Shown here piece after piece: positions 1-11,984 of a stretch of 64,000 nt of DNA. The stretch is from positions 71,726,382 through 71,790,381 of the forward strand of contig CM070713.1 of the NCBI GenBank assembly GCA_036346275.1, in the 5' to 3' direction. This stretch comes from Otatea glauca (lineage: Eukaryota; Streptophyta; Magnoliopsida; Poales; Poaceae). The stretch's first letter is position 1, and every line of letters starts with the position of its first letter. Made by a program: the position numbers and the translations under genes. Under the pieces are notes generated by a model. It saw only the letters and a list, made by a program, of their open reading frames with translations, was not told where the DNA came from and did not search any database.

Positions 1-1589
1 GCGCGACGATGCGTCTGGAAACGGTGGCCAACACTGCAGGCTGTGGCGGCACCACCAACCTGCTAATAATAGTGGCGAAAACCGGTAGCTTCCAGGAGGG
101 TTGCTTGGTCGCCTGAAGTGCATGAACCACAAGACAAACAGTGCTCGTCTGATGGAGATCACAAGAAGCTGAAAAGGATTGTTGAGCAGTGCCCATCAAT
201 GGCGCTGGCACTAACTAAAACCTCGCGTGTGTTTTTTGTTCGGCTCAGAATACGGGCATGAACCATGTGAAAGGAATTGAATACAATTGAGTAGGGTGGT
301 TGATGACCAGTAGTGGAGTTCATCACTCTCACAGGATGGAGAATACAGGCAATCATTAGTTGCACTTGCCTTGCATTTCTAGTTTTCCAGCTGGTCATTG
401 GCAGCCTCCAGGTCCAGGCTGGGCAAGTGTGGGTGTAGTATAAGCCTTGCGCCCTCACCAAGCAATGTGGAGGCAGGCATCGTGCTCTGAGAGCCGTCCG
501 ATCGCGAAATTAGCGGCTGGTATTTGATGCGGTGTAGTTGGGGTTCAATTTCTCCTTACACATCAACTCATCCCAAAATGAGTGACATGGAGGCTTTTGT
601 TCTTCCAGATGCTTGTGAGGGAAGTGAAAATTTTGCTGAATCCTAGACCAAGTATAGACATATTTACTTTTGCTACCAAAATGATTTGTACAGTTTTTAG
701 TGATTAAGAAAAGTATCCTGAAGAAAAAAAGAAAGAATTTTTTTGCTTAAAAGTTTTTGAATTGTAGTAGGAAAAGATAAAAAAAAAGTTGAGAGAGATA
801 GTAACGGTGAAAGATAGTGACTTGTACAGCTGCAACTAGTTAAAGCTGCTTAGAAAATTATTATCAGAACATGTTCTTGAAGATGGACAATGTCTGTTCT
901 GCTGCTACATTTCAGTCTCATCAATCATCACAGAACATAATTTAGATGCTGCTGCTACAATTTCAGACAACAGCCTTTTGCTATTCGATGGTTGCCAAAG
1001 GTTTGAAACTTTGAATTGAACTTAATTTCCTATATACCTGCTCTGCTCTCTAGATTCCAACGTTTGGGAATTTTTGAAGGGAAGTTATCTGTATTACTAC
1101 TAGTTTTGTGGAAATTTAGGTGGAGTTAGTTGGAGGATTAGTAGTATTAATACTGTATTACTAGTCCGTTGAGAGGTCCCTATCTTATGCTTCCACTTTC
1201 TGATATAAAAAGCTAATCTTAACTAACTAGAATATTATTGTTTTTTGCTTTCTTTGCAGCTGTGTAGGTGTGCAATCCATCTGTAAAGATCGTCTAATAG
1301 TCTAATGCTCTTAACTCAAAACTTCAAATGCTCCTGCTAACGTGTAACAGTCATAGAAACTCTAATGCCCCGACTCAGAAGTCAGAACATACAAGCCATC
1401 ACCACTTTGGAGCAACAAAAACTTCTAGAACACAGGAAACAGCCCTTAGAAACTCGACAGCAAAATAGGGGGAAATATGAGCACAAACAAACAGGACAAA
1501 TAGGGACTGCACTGGATCTCTCTCCAAACATATGAGCTTACTAACAGCAGCAATTTCTATTTACTAGCAATGCTAAAACGACAGAATCA
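1..1589. other. Non-coding flank, no confident gene
   Basis: The first ~500 bases are GC-balanced and could be the edge of a gene lying off the window, but no frame gives a recognisable protein. From ~560 onward the DNA is AT-rich with homopolymer runs and no open frame worth calling. I see no RNA gene or clear transposon end here. Confidence 0.4.
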
Positions 1590-1850
1590 GCAACACATTA
1601 GGTCATTCTGGATGAACACAGTAAGGAAAACGAAAAATATCAATAGATTATGACATTGTGTATGGACATAGGAAGCAAAATAGAAATAACAATGGATTAG
1701 GCCATTCTGAGTGAACTGAGTAAGCAAACTAGAAATAGCAATAGATTAGGCCATTCCGAATCGACATAGTATGGAAAATAGACAGAGCAAGAGATTAGGC
1801 CATTCTGGATGACGAGTGACAGATACAGGTATACAACAGAGCTTTGGCGC
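1590..1850. repeat. Diverged ~50-bp tandem repeat downstream of the GATL gene
   Basis: About five diverged units, each containing a form of ATTAGGCCATTCTGGAT, begin near 1597, 1646, 1696, 1745 and 1795, giving a period of 49-50 bp. The block lies ~400 bp beyond the stop codon of the minus-strand GATL gene. It could fall in a long 3' UTR or just past it. The small ORF over it is a by-product of the repeat. Confidence 0.6.
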
Positions 1851-2256
1851 AGGCACAAGAATAGGATCCACTCAAGTTGATGCAAATCAATTCAATACGT
1901 GTTCACTGAACAAACATGTAAATGAAACAATTCTGAACTAATAGACAAAAATAAAAACCTTTATCCTATCCAAGAATTGTACACCACCAAGTAATGCCAA
2001 CCCCCCTAGTTGCCACCTCAGAAACAAAGCCCAATGAATCAATCTGAATTGTACCGCAAATGAACAAGAATTTGCTTCCCCTATTCACTGTTCCTCTTCC
2101 CCTCTCTGCCACTGCAATGTACCGCCCCTCCCCTCAGTGTCCTGTACAGCCGAAGGCGGCAGCTGGTTTGCAGTAGCAGCTGTGATGACAGTGGCAATGG
2201 ATTGCGAGGCAATTCCATTCCCACCCAAGAACCAAGACACCCCAAAATGCAGCTGT
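1851..2256 (-). other. Probable 3' UTR of the GATL gene
   Basis: This is the ~400 bp after the TAG stop of the minus-strand gene. No independent coding frame is recognisable. A polyadenylation site cannot be fixed by eye. Confidence 0.3.
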
Positions 2257-3372
2257 CTACCAAGAAAACACCGCCCCAGGCAATGCCGACGATGACAATG
2301 CAGACCTGGACGGCGCTGATGCGGAGGATGCACCACCCTCTGCAATGTAGAGGTCGTATGACTTCCAGGTGTGGTCGAGCGGGCAGGGCCTGCCGGCGTC
2401 GAGGCGGTCCCATGGCTTGCCCTTCCCGGACCAGTGCATCAGGCTGACAGGACCCTTGTGGAGCGGGCGGCAGCTGCCGAGCACGTTGTCACCGCCCAAG
2501 CCGTGCTGGTTCCACCGGTGGTCTACAGCCTCCACCTCGCCGGCGAAGACAAGCAAGAACGGGGGCAACGACCCCAGCTCGTATATTCGTTTTTCTTTCT
2601 GGATTTCCATCCAGTGCTCGATACGGCGGCGGTATTTGCCGAAGCGCCACCGCCGAAGGTCGATGACCATGACACCGGTGTTGAAGTAGCATGGCGCACG
2701 GCGGCGGCCGACGAAGACGCCCGCGCCGAGCTCTGGGTCGGACCAGAAGGCCTCGGTGAAGTAGCGGGAGAAGTTGGCGTGGCAGTACTCGGGCGCGGCC
2801 ACCACGGCAGCGGCGGGCAGGCGCGTCTCCCACAGCCGCCGCACGTCGTCGACGGCGAGGACGTCGGAATCAAGGTATATCGCACGCGACACGCACCGCG
2901 GGAGCAGGTCGGCGAGGTAGTTCCGCGCGTAGTTGAGCGGCGCATCGAGCGCGGCGCGCACGGACGCCGAGATGAGCCCGGTGACCGCGTAGGCGCGGAA
3001 AGGGTAGATCTCGAACCGCAGCGACGGGAACGACGCGGCCACCGCGCTCCTGAGCTCGGCCACTTCCGGCGCGCCGCCGCCGTCCGCCGCCAAGAAGTGG
3101 AAGAAGAGCGACTCCGGGCACGACGCGTGCTTGAGCAGCGAGTAGATGGCCGCCATGGACCCCCTTATGTAGTGCGCGTCGAGCGTCATCGCGATGTGCA
3201 CTAGCCCTGGGTCGCACACCCCCGCGCCCGCCACCGCCGCCGGGCACCCCTCTCCGTTCCGGTACTCGGGCGCCTCCGCAAACCTCGGCAGCGCCGCCCC
3301 CGCCTCCGCCCCAGATGCGACCAAGAACACCACCAGGACCAACCCGGCCCAGATCGCCGGCGAGGCGCCCAT
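2257..3372 (-). CDS. Galacturonosyltransferase-like (GATL) protein, glycosyltransferase family 8
   Basis: A single-exon gene of 371 codons. GATL proteins are Golgi type II or secreted GT8 enzymes linked to pectin and xylan synthesis; the acceptor is not known from sequence. I start at the ATG whose protein begins MGASPAIW, because a hydrophobic signal-anchor (about residues 5-24) follows at once; an in-frame ATG 55 codons upstream adds only a charged, low-complexity stretch. Visible GT8 marks are HIAMTLD and YIRGSMAAIYSLLKH early, the metal-binding DSD in YLDSDVLAVDDV, then FNTGVMVIDLRRWR, the WNQHGLGGDN block and the C-terminal HWSGKGKPW. Length and lack of introns fit GATLs, which are usually ~350-390 residues and intronless. 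The C-terminal tail is Ser/Ala-rich. The gene appears intact. The family call is firm, the exact paralogue is not. Confidence 0.93.
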   Translation of the reverse strand: MGASPAIWAGLVLVVFLVASGAEAGAALPRFAEAPEYRNGEGCPAAVAGAGVCDPGLVHIAMTLDAHYIRGSMAAIYSLLKHASCPESLFFHFLAADGGGAPEVAELRSAVAASFPSLRFEIYPFRAYAVTGLISASVRAALDAPLNYARNYLADLLPRCVSRAIYLDSDVLAVDDVRRLWETRLPAAAVVAAPEYCHANFSRYFTEAFWSDPELGAGVFVGRRRAPCYFNTGVMVIDLRRWRFGKYRRRIEHWMEIQKEKRIYELGSLPPFLLVFAGEVEAVDHRWNQHGLGGDNVLGSCRPLHKGPVSLMHWSGKGKPWDRLDAGRPCPLDHTWKSYDLYIAEGGASSASAPSRSALSSSALPGAVFSW

Positions 3373-3534
3373 GCCCGCCGCCGGCGAGGGCCCCTTGGTT
3401 CCCGGAGGCGTTTGCTTCTTGGCTTCCTCCCTCTCCCTCTCCCTCCCTCTCTCGCGGGGGGTTGGGTTGGGTTCTTCTAGGAAGTGGTCGGCGTTCGTTC
3501 CAATCCCTCTCTTCCTGTGTGCGTATGTATGTGA

Positions 3535-3544
3535 CATATATATG
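3535..3544 (-). promoter_or_regulatory. Possible TATA box for the GATL gene
   Basis: A self-complementary CATATATATG lies ~165 bp upstream of the chosen start codon, which is a plausible TATA position for a plant 5' UTR of ~130 bp. It is the only TATA-like string close upstream. It also lies just beyond the alternative upstream ATG, which would place that ATG in or near the core promoter and so favours the downstream start. Confidence 0.35.
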
Positions 3545-3545
3545 T

Positions 3546-6453
3546 GGCGTTACCAAATAAAACCCCGTGTTATGTTAGAAGAATTGTGGGTCCCACGGGC
3601 GCTCGCGTTCGCTTCGCTTACGCGTTAATCCTTTTGCGGTCGCATGGGAGGACGAAGGTTAATTAAGGCGTGCTTAGCGAGCGGATTGTTGATCTAACTA
3701 TTAATTTGGAATTGGAACGTGTGACTGACTGGCCGGTTGCTGCGATTAGTAGGGAGTAGCTGCATACGGTCACGCGTACAGTACGTCGACTACGGGTTAG
3801 CACATGTGAGCGCGCCCGTGACAGGGTTAATGTATTCCAATTTGCCAAGTAGACGGCACATAAACTTCACAGAATCGGGCAAGTTGTACGTAGTTAGCTA
3901 AGAAAATACCGCATCCGTCCAAATTTACGAGACATAATTTTCCCTCCTAATAAAGAGACCAACAAGTTATAGACAATAACTAAACTACATTCTAATTATT
4001 ATCTCTAAACATTATATTCAATTTATATATCTAGATAAATATCAATTAAATCTGGATATTTAGTTAGGATATAAAGAGAACATCACACTAGCTTACATTG
4101 AGGCATAAAATACGTCGAATATTTATAGACAAGATCATTTAAAAAGAAGATAATTCCTTATATACTATTGAAAGTTTATCTGTACGCTCGTTGTCTCATA
4201 AAATATAGGGTTAATCTTATATGTCAGTGACATATTCAGAATTTTCCTAAATTTTAGTAGCATATAAGAACTTAATCTTTTAGAAAATATGGCGACCAGA
4301 CAGGGTAATTATTATGGGAAACTACATGAGCAAAGAATATTAACCAAAAGTAAAATTTGCATTGTTTTTCGAAGAAAATTTTTGCACTGTTGACATCATA
4401 AAACTTTACATGGGGTAATAGGCGTTTTCCATTTCTTCAGATTATGTTAGGAATTTACGGGTGTAACTCTCCTCGATTGATATTAGCGTGTCGATCAATT
4501 CTTCTGGTTCTTGTGTCGTCCTTGGTAAGTTTTTTTTAAAAAAAACTTTCCTGTAAGCATATGACGTAAATAAGACTCAGTGAAACCGCGTATTTGATAA
4601 TTGTGTTGCGATCGATGCGGTAATCAATACTCAGTTAGTTGTGACATCAATCGGAGGTTAAGGGTTCATTGCTGGGAAATAACTGCGATTTCGTGGAAAT
4701 TTCACGCGCACAGCATGAGTATACACTATACACAGCTACGGTCACTATAAGCATCTGCGTTTCGGTGTATTGCTATTTGCTTAGCTTGTAGGAGCTGGAA
4801 GGCTAGTGTCTTCCCGTACGAATTGCTTTGGTTGGTGCACGGTGTGTTTGAAAATCACTTCGTGGATGCGATGCAAGCTCCTCCATATTTCATCATGTGC
4901 AAACATATACAAACCGTAAATAAACAAAATTCATTCATACGCGTAGTACTAGCAATAGTCTTACCATAGCCACTTGGTAATGACAACTTTTGTCCATACG
5001 TGGCTTTGTGTGTCTATATAAAAAAGGGTGCTACTAGCATTCCGACGTTCGATTACTGTTCATTTTCTCGGACGCGTCGTGCAATATTTTTTTTCTATGT
5101 CTGCAATATTTTTTTCAACTTCTGCAATATTTTGTTTTGCGCAAACATTTATACTGTTATCGAAGGAAAATATTGTACGCGTAGTAATAAAATATTTCAC
5201 ACATGGAAAAAAAATATTGCAAACGTCTGAAACAAACGAACGTCCAAACACAAGTCATTCCGATTTAAAAAAAAAGTTTTTTCACAGTACACCAAATTTA
5301 ATTTGAATCATTATTTTTTTAATCAGATTAACTAGTATTTATTTATACTTTCTTTGATAGTAGAGTAGCAGAAATATCCTTAATAAATCAACGGCTACAT
5401 ATGATTTTTAGTACCCAACATGGCAACATATGCTACAGTATGATGTATTATAAAATTTCTCATAAAACCCATTAAATTCCAACGGTACGCAGATACTACG
5501 TATCAACTTGGGGCAAGATGTAAATTAAGTACATACAATATCCATTTCGTTGATTGTGTGTACGTAACAAGAAACTACAGAAAACAACCACGTACTTGAC
5601 GATGGGGTTCCATTAGTGATCAACAAAGAATGCATCTTTATAAAATGGGAATTCATGCGTACGTACACGTAGCAACATTTTTACAGAAAGTTATGTTGAT
5701 TTAGAACAGGCTAACGCGCTTCATAATGAAAGCCTTTAGACTTTCCTTAGATTTGGAATAGTTCCCTTATATTTTTGCAGACGGGATCAAAACGCTAGTA
5801 ACTTCTGCAAACGACAGCAAAGTAATTGTGATTTCCCGAAGAAAAGCGATGGATCACGAATACGGGTTTTGGCGCGACGGGTTTCCCCTGCGATCACGGC
5901 TTATTCCGTGAGGTTGGAGTTGGACAGCAGGCTTGGGCTGCGGCAAACCGTGTCTGTTCGGAACAGCCACTTCGCTGTGTCCTATCGATCTACTCATCTC
6001 TATGAGAAGTTCAGGTACATATACAAAGTTATTACTTTATTAAAAAACTTATACCTTAGAGTAGGACTCTCCTAATAAGAAAAGAGTATAGTAACAACAT
6101 GCATACATACTGATAACTCTTGAGTGTCCAAATCGTTTATGCGTTTCATGCTAATGAGGAAAGCAAGGGTGGGAGAGAGGGTGAGAGGAGAGAGAGAGCG
6201 AAGACATCGGTGGAGCGGTGAGATGGAGGCTCCTAAAAGTCACTTTCGTACTAAGTTGGACTAGTTATGATCCAGTCGATCGTGTCATACCGTCCATCTT
6301 ATTGAGTTTTCAGACCAATACAACCTAACATTTGTATCATACAGATCCAAAAACACCCATATCGTATTGTGTTGGACCGGCCGTTCTATGAGCCGGCCAA
6401 AAAATGCACGGCTCATTGCTCAGGTCTATTTCCAAGCCGTAGGCGCTGACTAA
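3546..6453. other. Intergenic AT-rich DNA with MITE debris
   Basis: No gene recognised. From ~3905 to ~4215 an MITE-like piece has terminal similarity (ACGAGACATAATT near 3930 against ATGAGACAACGAG, read inverted, near 4195). Near 5085-5225 GCAATATTTT recurs three times directly and again inverted, which explains the ORFs called on both strands there. At ~6180 there is a short GA-rich stretch. Confidence 0.45.
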
Positions 6454-6731
6454 GGGCTTGTTTAGGGAAACTGTAGCTTTTTGAAAAGCTGTTTTTTAGT
6501 TTCTAGGCTGAAAAATAGTTGTAGCTTTTTATTAGAGATCGTTTGATAAAAAAATAATTTCTCTTAGCAATAAGTTGTAAAAACATGTCTAACCTAGCTT
6601 TTAGCTTATAGCTTTTGCTAGTTATATTGGCTTTTAGATTATGCTAAAAAAACTATTTAAAAGCTAAGCTATTTAAGGAGGTTTATTGGTTTTTTTAAAG
6701 CTAAAAGTGATTTTTATACTCAAACAGGGCC
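6454..6731. mobile_element. Tourist-like MITE (PIF/Harbinger type)
   Basis: 278 bp bounded by GGGCTTGTTTA at the left and AAACAGGGCC at the right, which are inverted forms of the grass Tourist-type terminus GGSCYTGTTTG. It is flanked on both sides by TAA (6451-6453 and 6732-6734), the expected three-base target duplication. The interior is AT-rich with AAAAGCT/AGCTTTT palindromic pieces and no coding frame. Confidence 0.75.
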
Positions 6732-7010
6732 TAACTGCAGTGCAGGGCCTAAGACGGGGCGCGCTGTGGGTCCCAGAGAACAGTGTCTGCTTTTGGCCGC
6801 GTACGAACGGGCTTCTTGTTCACCTAAACGTGGCACCATGTGCTTTGGTTTCACGTCCGTGCTTTTTTTTCTGCGTCCTAATTAAACGTGGATTTTGATA
6901 AGAGATTGATTAGTGCTACAGAAGTGGACAGCATTTTTTAGTAGGTGAAGGGTTTACCCAAACTTGCTATTGATGGGCTACTGGTCAGAAATCGAAGATT
7001 TTAGGTCTGT

Positions 7011-7345
7011 TTAGTAGAGTTCTAGATCCTAACTTTATCTAAGATATGAAATTTATAGGTTAAAATAAAATGAATGTTTATATTTTTTGTCTAAAATGTA
7101 TACAAGATAATCTATCTAAACATTTTTAATGTACTCGTAACTCTAGCTCCACAAATTTGATGGAGTTAGGAATATCCAGCTCCACCATTATATTTTTTTG
7201 TCTAAAATGTAAACAAGATAATCTATCTAAACATTTTTAATGTACTCACAACTCTAGCTCCACAAATTTGATGGAGTCAAGAATATCCAGCTCCACCAAA
7301 CCTACTGATCTGATGAAGTTGGAGCTCTCCAAACATACCCTTATT
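7011..7345. repeat. Tourist-like repeat containing a 111-bp tandem duplication
   Basis: The edges resemble another Tourist-type element (TAGGTCTGTTTAGTAGAG at the left, CTCTCCAAACATACCC at the right). Inside, the segment starting TCTAAAATGT at 7090 is repeated almost exactly from 7201, a period of 111 bp. Each unit ends with AGCTCCACAAATTTGATGGA and ATCCAGCTCCACCA. No coding content. Confidence 0.6.
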
Positions 7346-8690
7346 TCAAGTTCTGAAATACTTGTTGAGAGTGGCGTATCAGCTTATGCGTTATGTTTTT
7401 TTTTTTAAATTGTTACTCCACAATAACGGCATGTTTGGAACGCTGGAGTGTCGGAAAGGAGCTAGATAGGAAGAGTAAACACCCAATGCTACATCCCCAA
7501 AGATTACAAATGTTATATTATCATCTACAGGAAAGGGCCATGTTGGAGAGCCGTAGCCAATTGCTGGTCCTCGAAAATGAAATGGAAGGACCATATAACA
7601 CCACTTACTCACCACATAAGCAGGGCCCTAAAGAATAAGAAATCCATGATATCAAGGTCCCCATGTGTCCCTTTGGCTCTTCCCTTGGAAGTGCGGCTTT
7701 GAAGGAAAGGCTTCCAAGGAGGCAAGGAGAATAGTCGACTAGTCGTAGCTCGTGAAGCATGGAAAAGGTGCGCACGCATCATATGATTCTTGAATGCCGT
7801 TTTGTATGGTCACAACTTGCAATCGCCTTGAACGGCAAGACAAATGTACCGCAAAATATTCACGATCGACAGTGCCAAGTAATTCCACAAGGGCTAACAT
7901 GCACGCTAATTTTTACCTATTTGTAACTCAACTGCCACACATGATTTTTTTATAATAACATCTGATTTAGCGGACGAACTGTTGCTCGGTGCGTGCCCAA
8001 CCCACCCGTATTCGAGCGCAACCGACGCGGGCACACGCAGTGTCTAGTGTAGGCGTGTTTGTGTGGATGTGTATGCGTTTGTAGCTCGACTGTTGTTCTT
8101 CTTCTATAATAAATACTAGTGTTTTGACTAATTTTTTTAAAAAAATACCTGATTTGTCTTCAAAAAACCAAAACAAAAATCATCTGATATGGCCCTATTT
8201 GAGGGCTTAAAACTAGCTTCAACTTTCGAAAAATCGGTAACCCTCTGAACAATTCATCTTTTAAGCGGTTTTTGATATAAACTATAAGTCACATATAACT
8301 AGCAAAAGTCAAAAACTGAATGGAACCTATACTTATTAAACGACCTCTTATAAAAATTACATCTACTTTTTAGTCTAAAAAAACAGTTTTAGGTCCTAGT
8401 ATGAGTTCTCCCCCGTCCAAACGCATTTAGATAGCGAATTTGATTGTCTTTGTTATACATGGCGACTGCTACAAGCTCGCACGTTTTGGTTTTCTATTTG
8501 AGTTGGTGGAGCACAGTAGTAGCTGGTTGGTTTGCTAGCACATGCCTTTAGTTCACACCTTATTTGTTTGCGTGTCTAACACAAAAGGACGTTTCCTGCG
8601 GCTTCCTCCTCCTCTGCTTTGTGTGTATTTTTATACTCGTGGCATTTTCTACGAGCTAAGTGCCATACATGTTCACAAATAAATAAATAC
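7346..8690. other. Intergenic, no gene seen
   Basis: No convincing gene. Near 7430-7640 a short segment opens with GGCATGTTTGGAA, which may be another decayed MITE. Near 8190-8420 GGCCCTATTTGAGGG and a later AGTTCTCCCCCGTCCAAACG suggest a further degenerate Tourist-type insert. The ORFs here are short and unsupported. Confidence 0.4.
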
Positions 8691-8971
8691 TCTCTCTATT
8701 CAAAAATATAAAACGTATTTTGACTTTACATAAGGATTAAGATTTCAATGAAATTGAGAAAAATATGAGTAAAAATAACTTAGATACCTCACTTAATTGT
8801 CTTGGAAGATGAGAGATAATAGTTTGTGTGTGTTGGTAATGAATAAATGCATGTAGTTGAGAGAGAATAAATAGAGATGTAGTAGAAAAAATCTTATTAA
8901 ATCTACATACAAATCTTATATTTTCAAAGATCATTTAAATTATAGGATTTATATTTCTGAACGGAGGGAGT
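8691..8971. mobile_element. Stowaway-like MITE
   Basis: About 280 bp of AT-rich DNA with inverted ends: CTCTCTATTCAAAAATATAA at the left, and ATTTCTGAACGGAGGGAGTA at the right, which read inverted is the common grass form TACTCCCTCCGTTCAGAAAT. TA dinucleotides flank both ends, as expected for Tc1/mariner-type MITEs. No coding capacity. Confidence 0.7.
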
Positions 8972-8986
8972 AATAACTTGGTGATC

Positions 8987-9038
8987 TTTGTGTGTGTGTG
9001 TGTGGGTGTGGTGGTGGTGGTGGGGTGGGGGGGGGTAA
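8987..9038 (+). repeat. GT/GGT microsatellite with G-tract
   Basis: (GT)n passes into (GGT)n and ends in a run of G. The plus strand has enough closely spaced G runs to allow a G-quadruplex. Its function, if any, is unknown. Confidence 0.8.
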
Positions 9039-10194
9039 AGCAGATCTTTCGAGAACAATAAACAGATCCAAGAGAAAAAAGGTATTTTACGGGCAAGGTG
9101 TGCAAACCCTAGTTATTGACAGTATTGAAGTTTGTAACTACGGGTTTAGCTAGTGCCGAACAGTGCAATTTGCCCTACTTTTCAACATTGCAAAATGTAG
9201 TTTAGTTGTCGTGTGATCCACGTCTAAACATGTCATTTTCACAAAAAGTATGTACTATGTAGTACAGTACTACATACGTTGGTAAAATTGGCCGCATCTT
9301 GTCACCTTGGAGCGTCGCAATCATGGCCAACTAAACGGGTAATTTTGCTAGAAACGGCTTACTTTGCATGCTTCCTTTCAGTTTACTTACTTGTCTTGTA
9401 AGTAGTAGTACTAGATTAGTTTACCTGTATGATCAGATCGTATTTCGCCATCATGAAATGTTGCAATTTACAGTAACGTCGTTGTTGACTCGTTGGTTTG
9501 CGTTGCGTGGGCTCGTTTGTGATTTTACTATTCAATCTTATATAAACAAAGGAAAAATCTATATAACGTCCTCACTTTGCTGGAAAGTCCGTTTAGCACT
9601 CGAATTATGAAATTAGACATTTAATCTCTCCAAATTTTGCAATCCAATTCAAATAACACTTTTACCTGCTTTCGTATAGTGGTATTGCCTGCGTAGCATG
9701 ATGAGTCGTGGTTTTGCCACACAGGATGACATGCTAGATAAGTTTAGGTGAATGAATGATAGGTGGAGCAGTAGACGGAACTTCTAGATCGAAATAGAGA
9801 GGGAGGTTGCTACAAGGGGCGACATTCATGGAAGTATGATTAGGAGTTTAGTGAGAGAGAAGCCCATGTGGGGCCACCTGTCATTGACCTATTTTGGCTA
9901 ACGTGTCATCATACACAGCAAAATCACTCATTTATTTCGTCACATGGGGCAATATCACTATATGAAATCGGATCAAGATGTTATCTGAACCGGCTTATAA
10001 AATTTAGGATGTCGGATAGATTTGGATCAAACTTTAGGATGTTGTATGGATTTCTATTTGGTAGCACAACGTATTACAATATTTCGTCTAGAAGAAACCT
10101 ATCCACGGCACGTTAAACTGTTTTTGAGTAATTTTCAAGTGTCATTGCGCAGCAGTTTTCGATATGTGAAGTGACCTTTGTAATTGGGACGGTC
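9039..10194. other. Intergenic, no gene seen
   Basis: No recognisable coding region or RNA gene. The open frames at 9368-9610 and 9868-10116 lack any motif and have AT-rich, non-coding-like composition. Confidence 0.4.
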
Positions 10195-11620
10195 TCTCCG
10201 TCGATCCGAGGATTGAAATCTCATTTTCGTACCAAATCTCGTCCGTGACCAGAGAATAAAATCTTGGTGAGATTTAGAAATTTTGGATAAATTCTGGATG
10301 AAATACAAAAACAAAAATTCAAATCCGAATTTTTTTTCTACCAAGAAAACCGAAATTTCGGCCGGATTTGCCAAGATCTTGGCAAAATTGCATCGAGCGA
10401 AAAATAGCTCAAACGACGTAGAACAATTTTGAAATTTTTTATGTAGGTTTTTTGACACATCAATGATGTTTCCATAAAAATTTCAGATGATTATCAAATC
10501 TGAGGAATGCTTAAAAATTCAAGCATTGCTACTATCATGATAAAACGCTGCCCGGTAAGTTTGAACCGAATGAAAAATGAAACAAATCACGTTAGAAAAT
10601 TTTGAATTTTTTTCATGGTTATGATGCATCACTAATGTTCTTATAAAATTTTTTAGATAATGATCAAGCTTTATGAATATTTAAAAATTCAGACAGTGCT
10701 ACTGTCCTGATAAAAGTCATATCGACAAAATTCAATCACACGAAAAATATTACAAACCACGTTAAATTTTTTTTGTAGATGTTCCTTATGTATCATTAAT
10801 ATTTATATAAAATTTTAAAATGATGATCAAGTATCAAGAAGTTCTAAAAATTCTGACAGTGTTACATCCTAATAAAAGACTGATGATTAATACATAGATT
10901 TGCTTTAATAAAAAAAGGTTTAAAATTTTTGAAAATTTTGCAGAAAGGTTCTAAGGAAATGCTTAAGATCTCATAAAAATTTAGAATCATAATCACAGTC
11001 CAATGAATTTACAAAATTCTTACAAGTGCATTGTATCATTTATGTTCTTTCTTTTTTTGATTTTTGAAATATAACAAATGAAGTTCAATGTATACATAGA
11101 TTTGATTGAGCAAATAAAAAAGATTTAAATTTTTTGAAATTTTTATGGAATGGTAATGAGGATATTCTTAAGCTCTCATAAAAACTTTGGATCATGATCA
11201 CACTCGAGAAAATTTATAAAATTCTGACAAGATTACTGTCCCAATTATGTTCATTCGGTTTTTGATTTTTTTTAAGATAACAAATGAAGTTAAATTATTT
11301 TGAAAAATTTTCTGTATGATCCTACATTTCTTATAATGGTACCAAAATTTTATGAAAACATGATAAAGCATGTACAATTTTATAAAAATCCGACAGTGTT
11401 CTGCAATTTTATAAAAATGTCTCAAAAATTCGCTTTTTCAACAAATTTTCATAGGAGATGACTTTCTTAAGGGTTGTTGGACCAAATCCGGTCAAAAAAA
11501 CCTGAGATCTCGCAAAGATTTCTCGAGATTAATGTAGGGATTTATTTTTTTTTACTCCAACTAGCATTTTAAACTCGTCTACGCCCAGTAGGTGAGATCT
11601 CGCATCGATCACAAGGATAA
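10195..11620 (-). repeat. Unclassified 1.4-kb repeat, copy A (inverted relative to B and C)
   Basis: This segment reads, on the opposite strand, like 14235-15685 and 16825-18232. The matched edge is GGATTGAAATCTCATTTTCG, which appears at the far ends of the other copies as its complement. The interior has blocks of ~165 bp repeating a phrase like CAGTGCTACTGTCCTGATAAAA (near 10526, 10697, 10858) with spacers rich in AAATTTT. The inner edge has GAGATCTCG motifs. No protein is encoded. Class unknown. Confidence 0.7.
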
Positions 11621-11984
11621 GCAGCACATACACCCATTGAATCAGCACGTCCCTCCTACAGTATTACCAGCCTATTAATTCGTCATGCTTGCAAACATCA
11701 CCAATTCCGCACCAATCGACGTCTTTCTTTGTCTGATATCAACTAGTTTCCCAGTTGCATTTTGCCACCGCAAAAGCGATCGATCGATGCAGGGGAGGAA
11801 GTCTGGAAACCCAACAGCTCCGGCCCGTCGGTTTAATCAAAATTATAGAGCATCAAGGCAAGCGAAACGACTAGGAGGGATGAAAACCCAATTGCTGCCC
11901 TCATTCACAGCAGATAGTCAAGTCAAAGCCTTAACGGGCAAGCAAGAGAAAATAACCAAAACTACTAGCAGTACTAGTAAGAAC

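Noticed and set aside
2371..3204. 277-codon plus-strand ORF over the GATL gene
   Set aside because: It is the antisense shadow of the GC-rich GATL coding region and has no motif.
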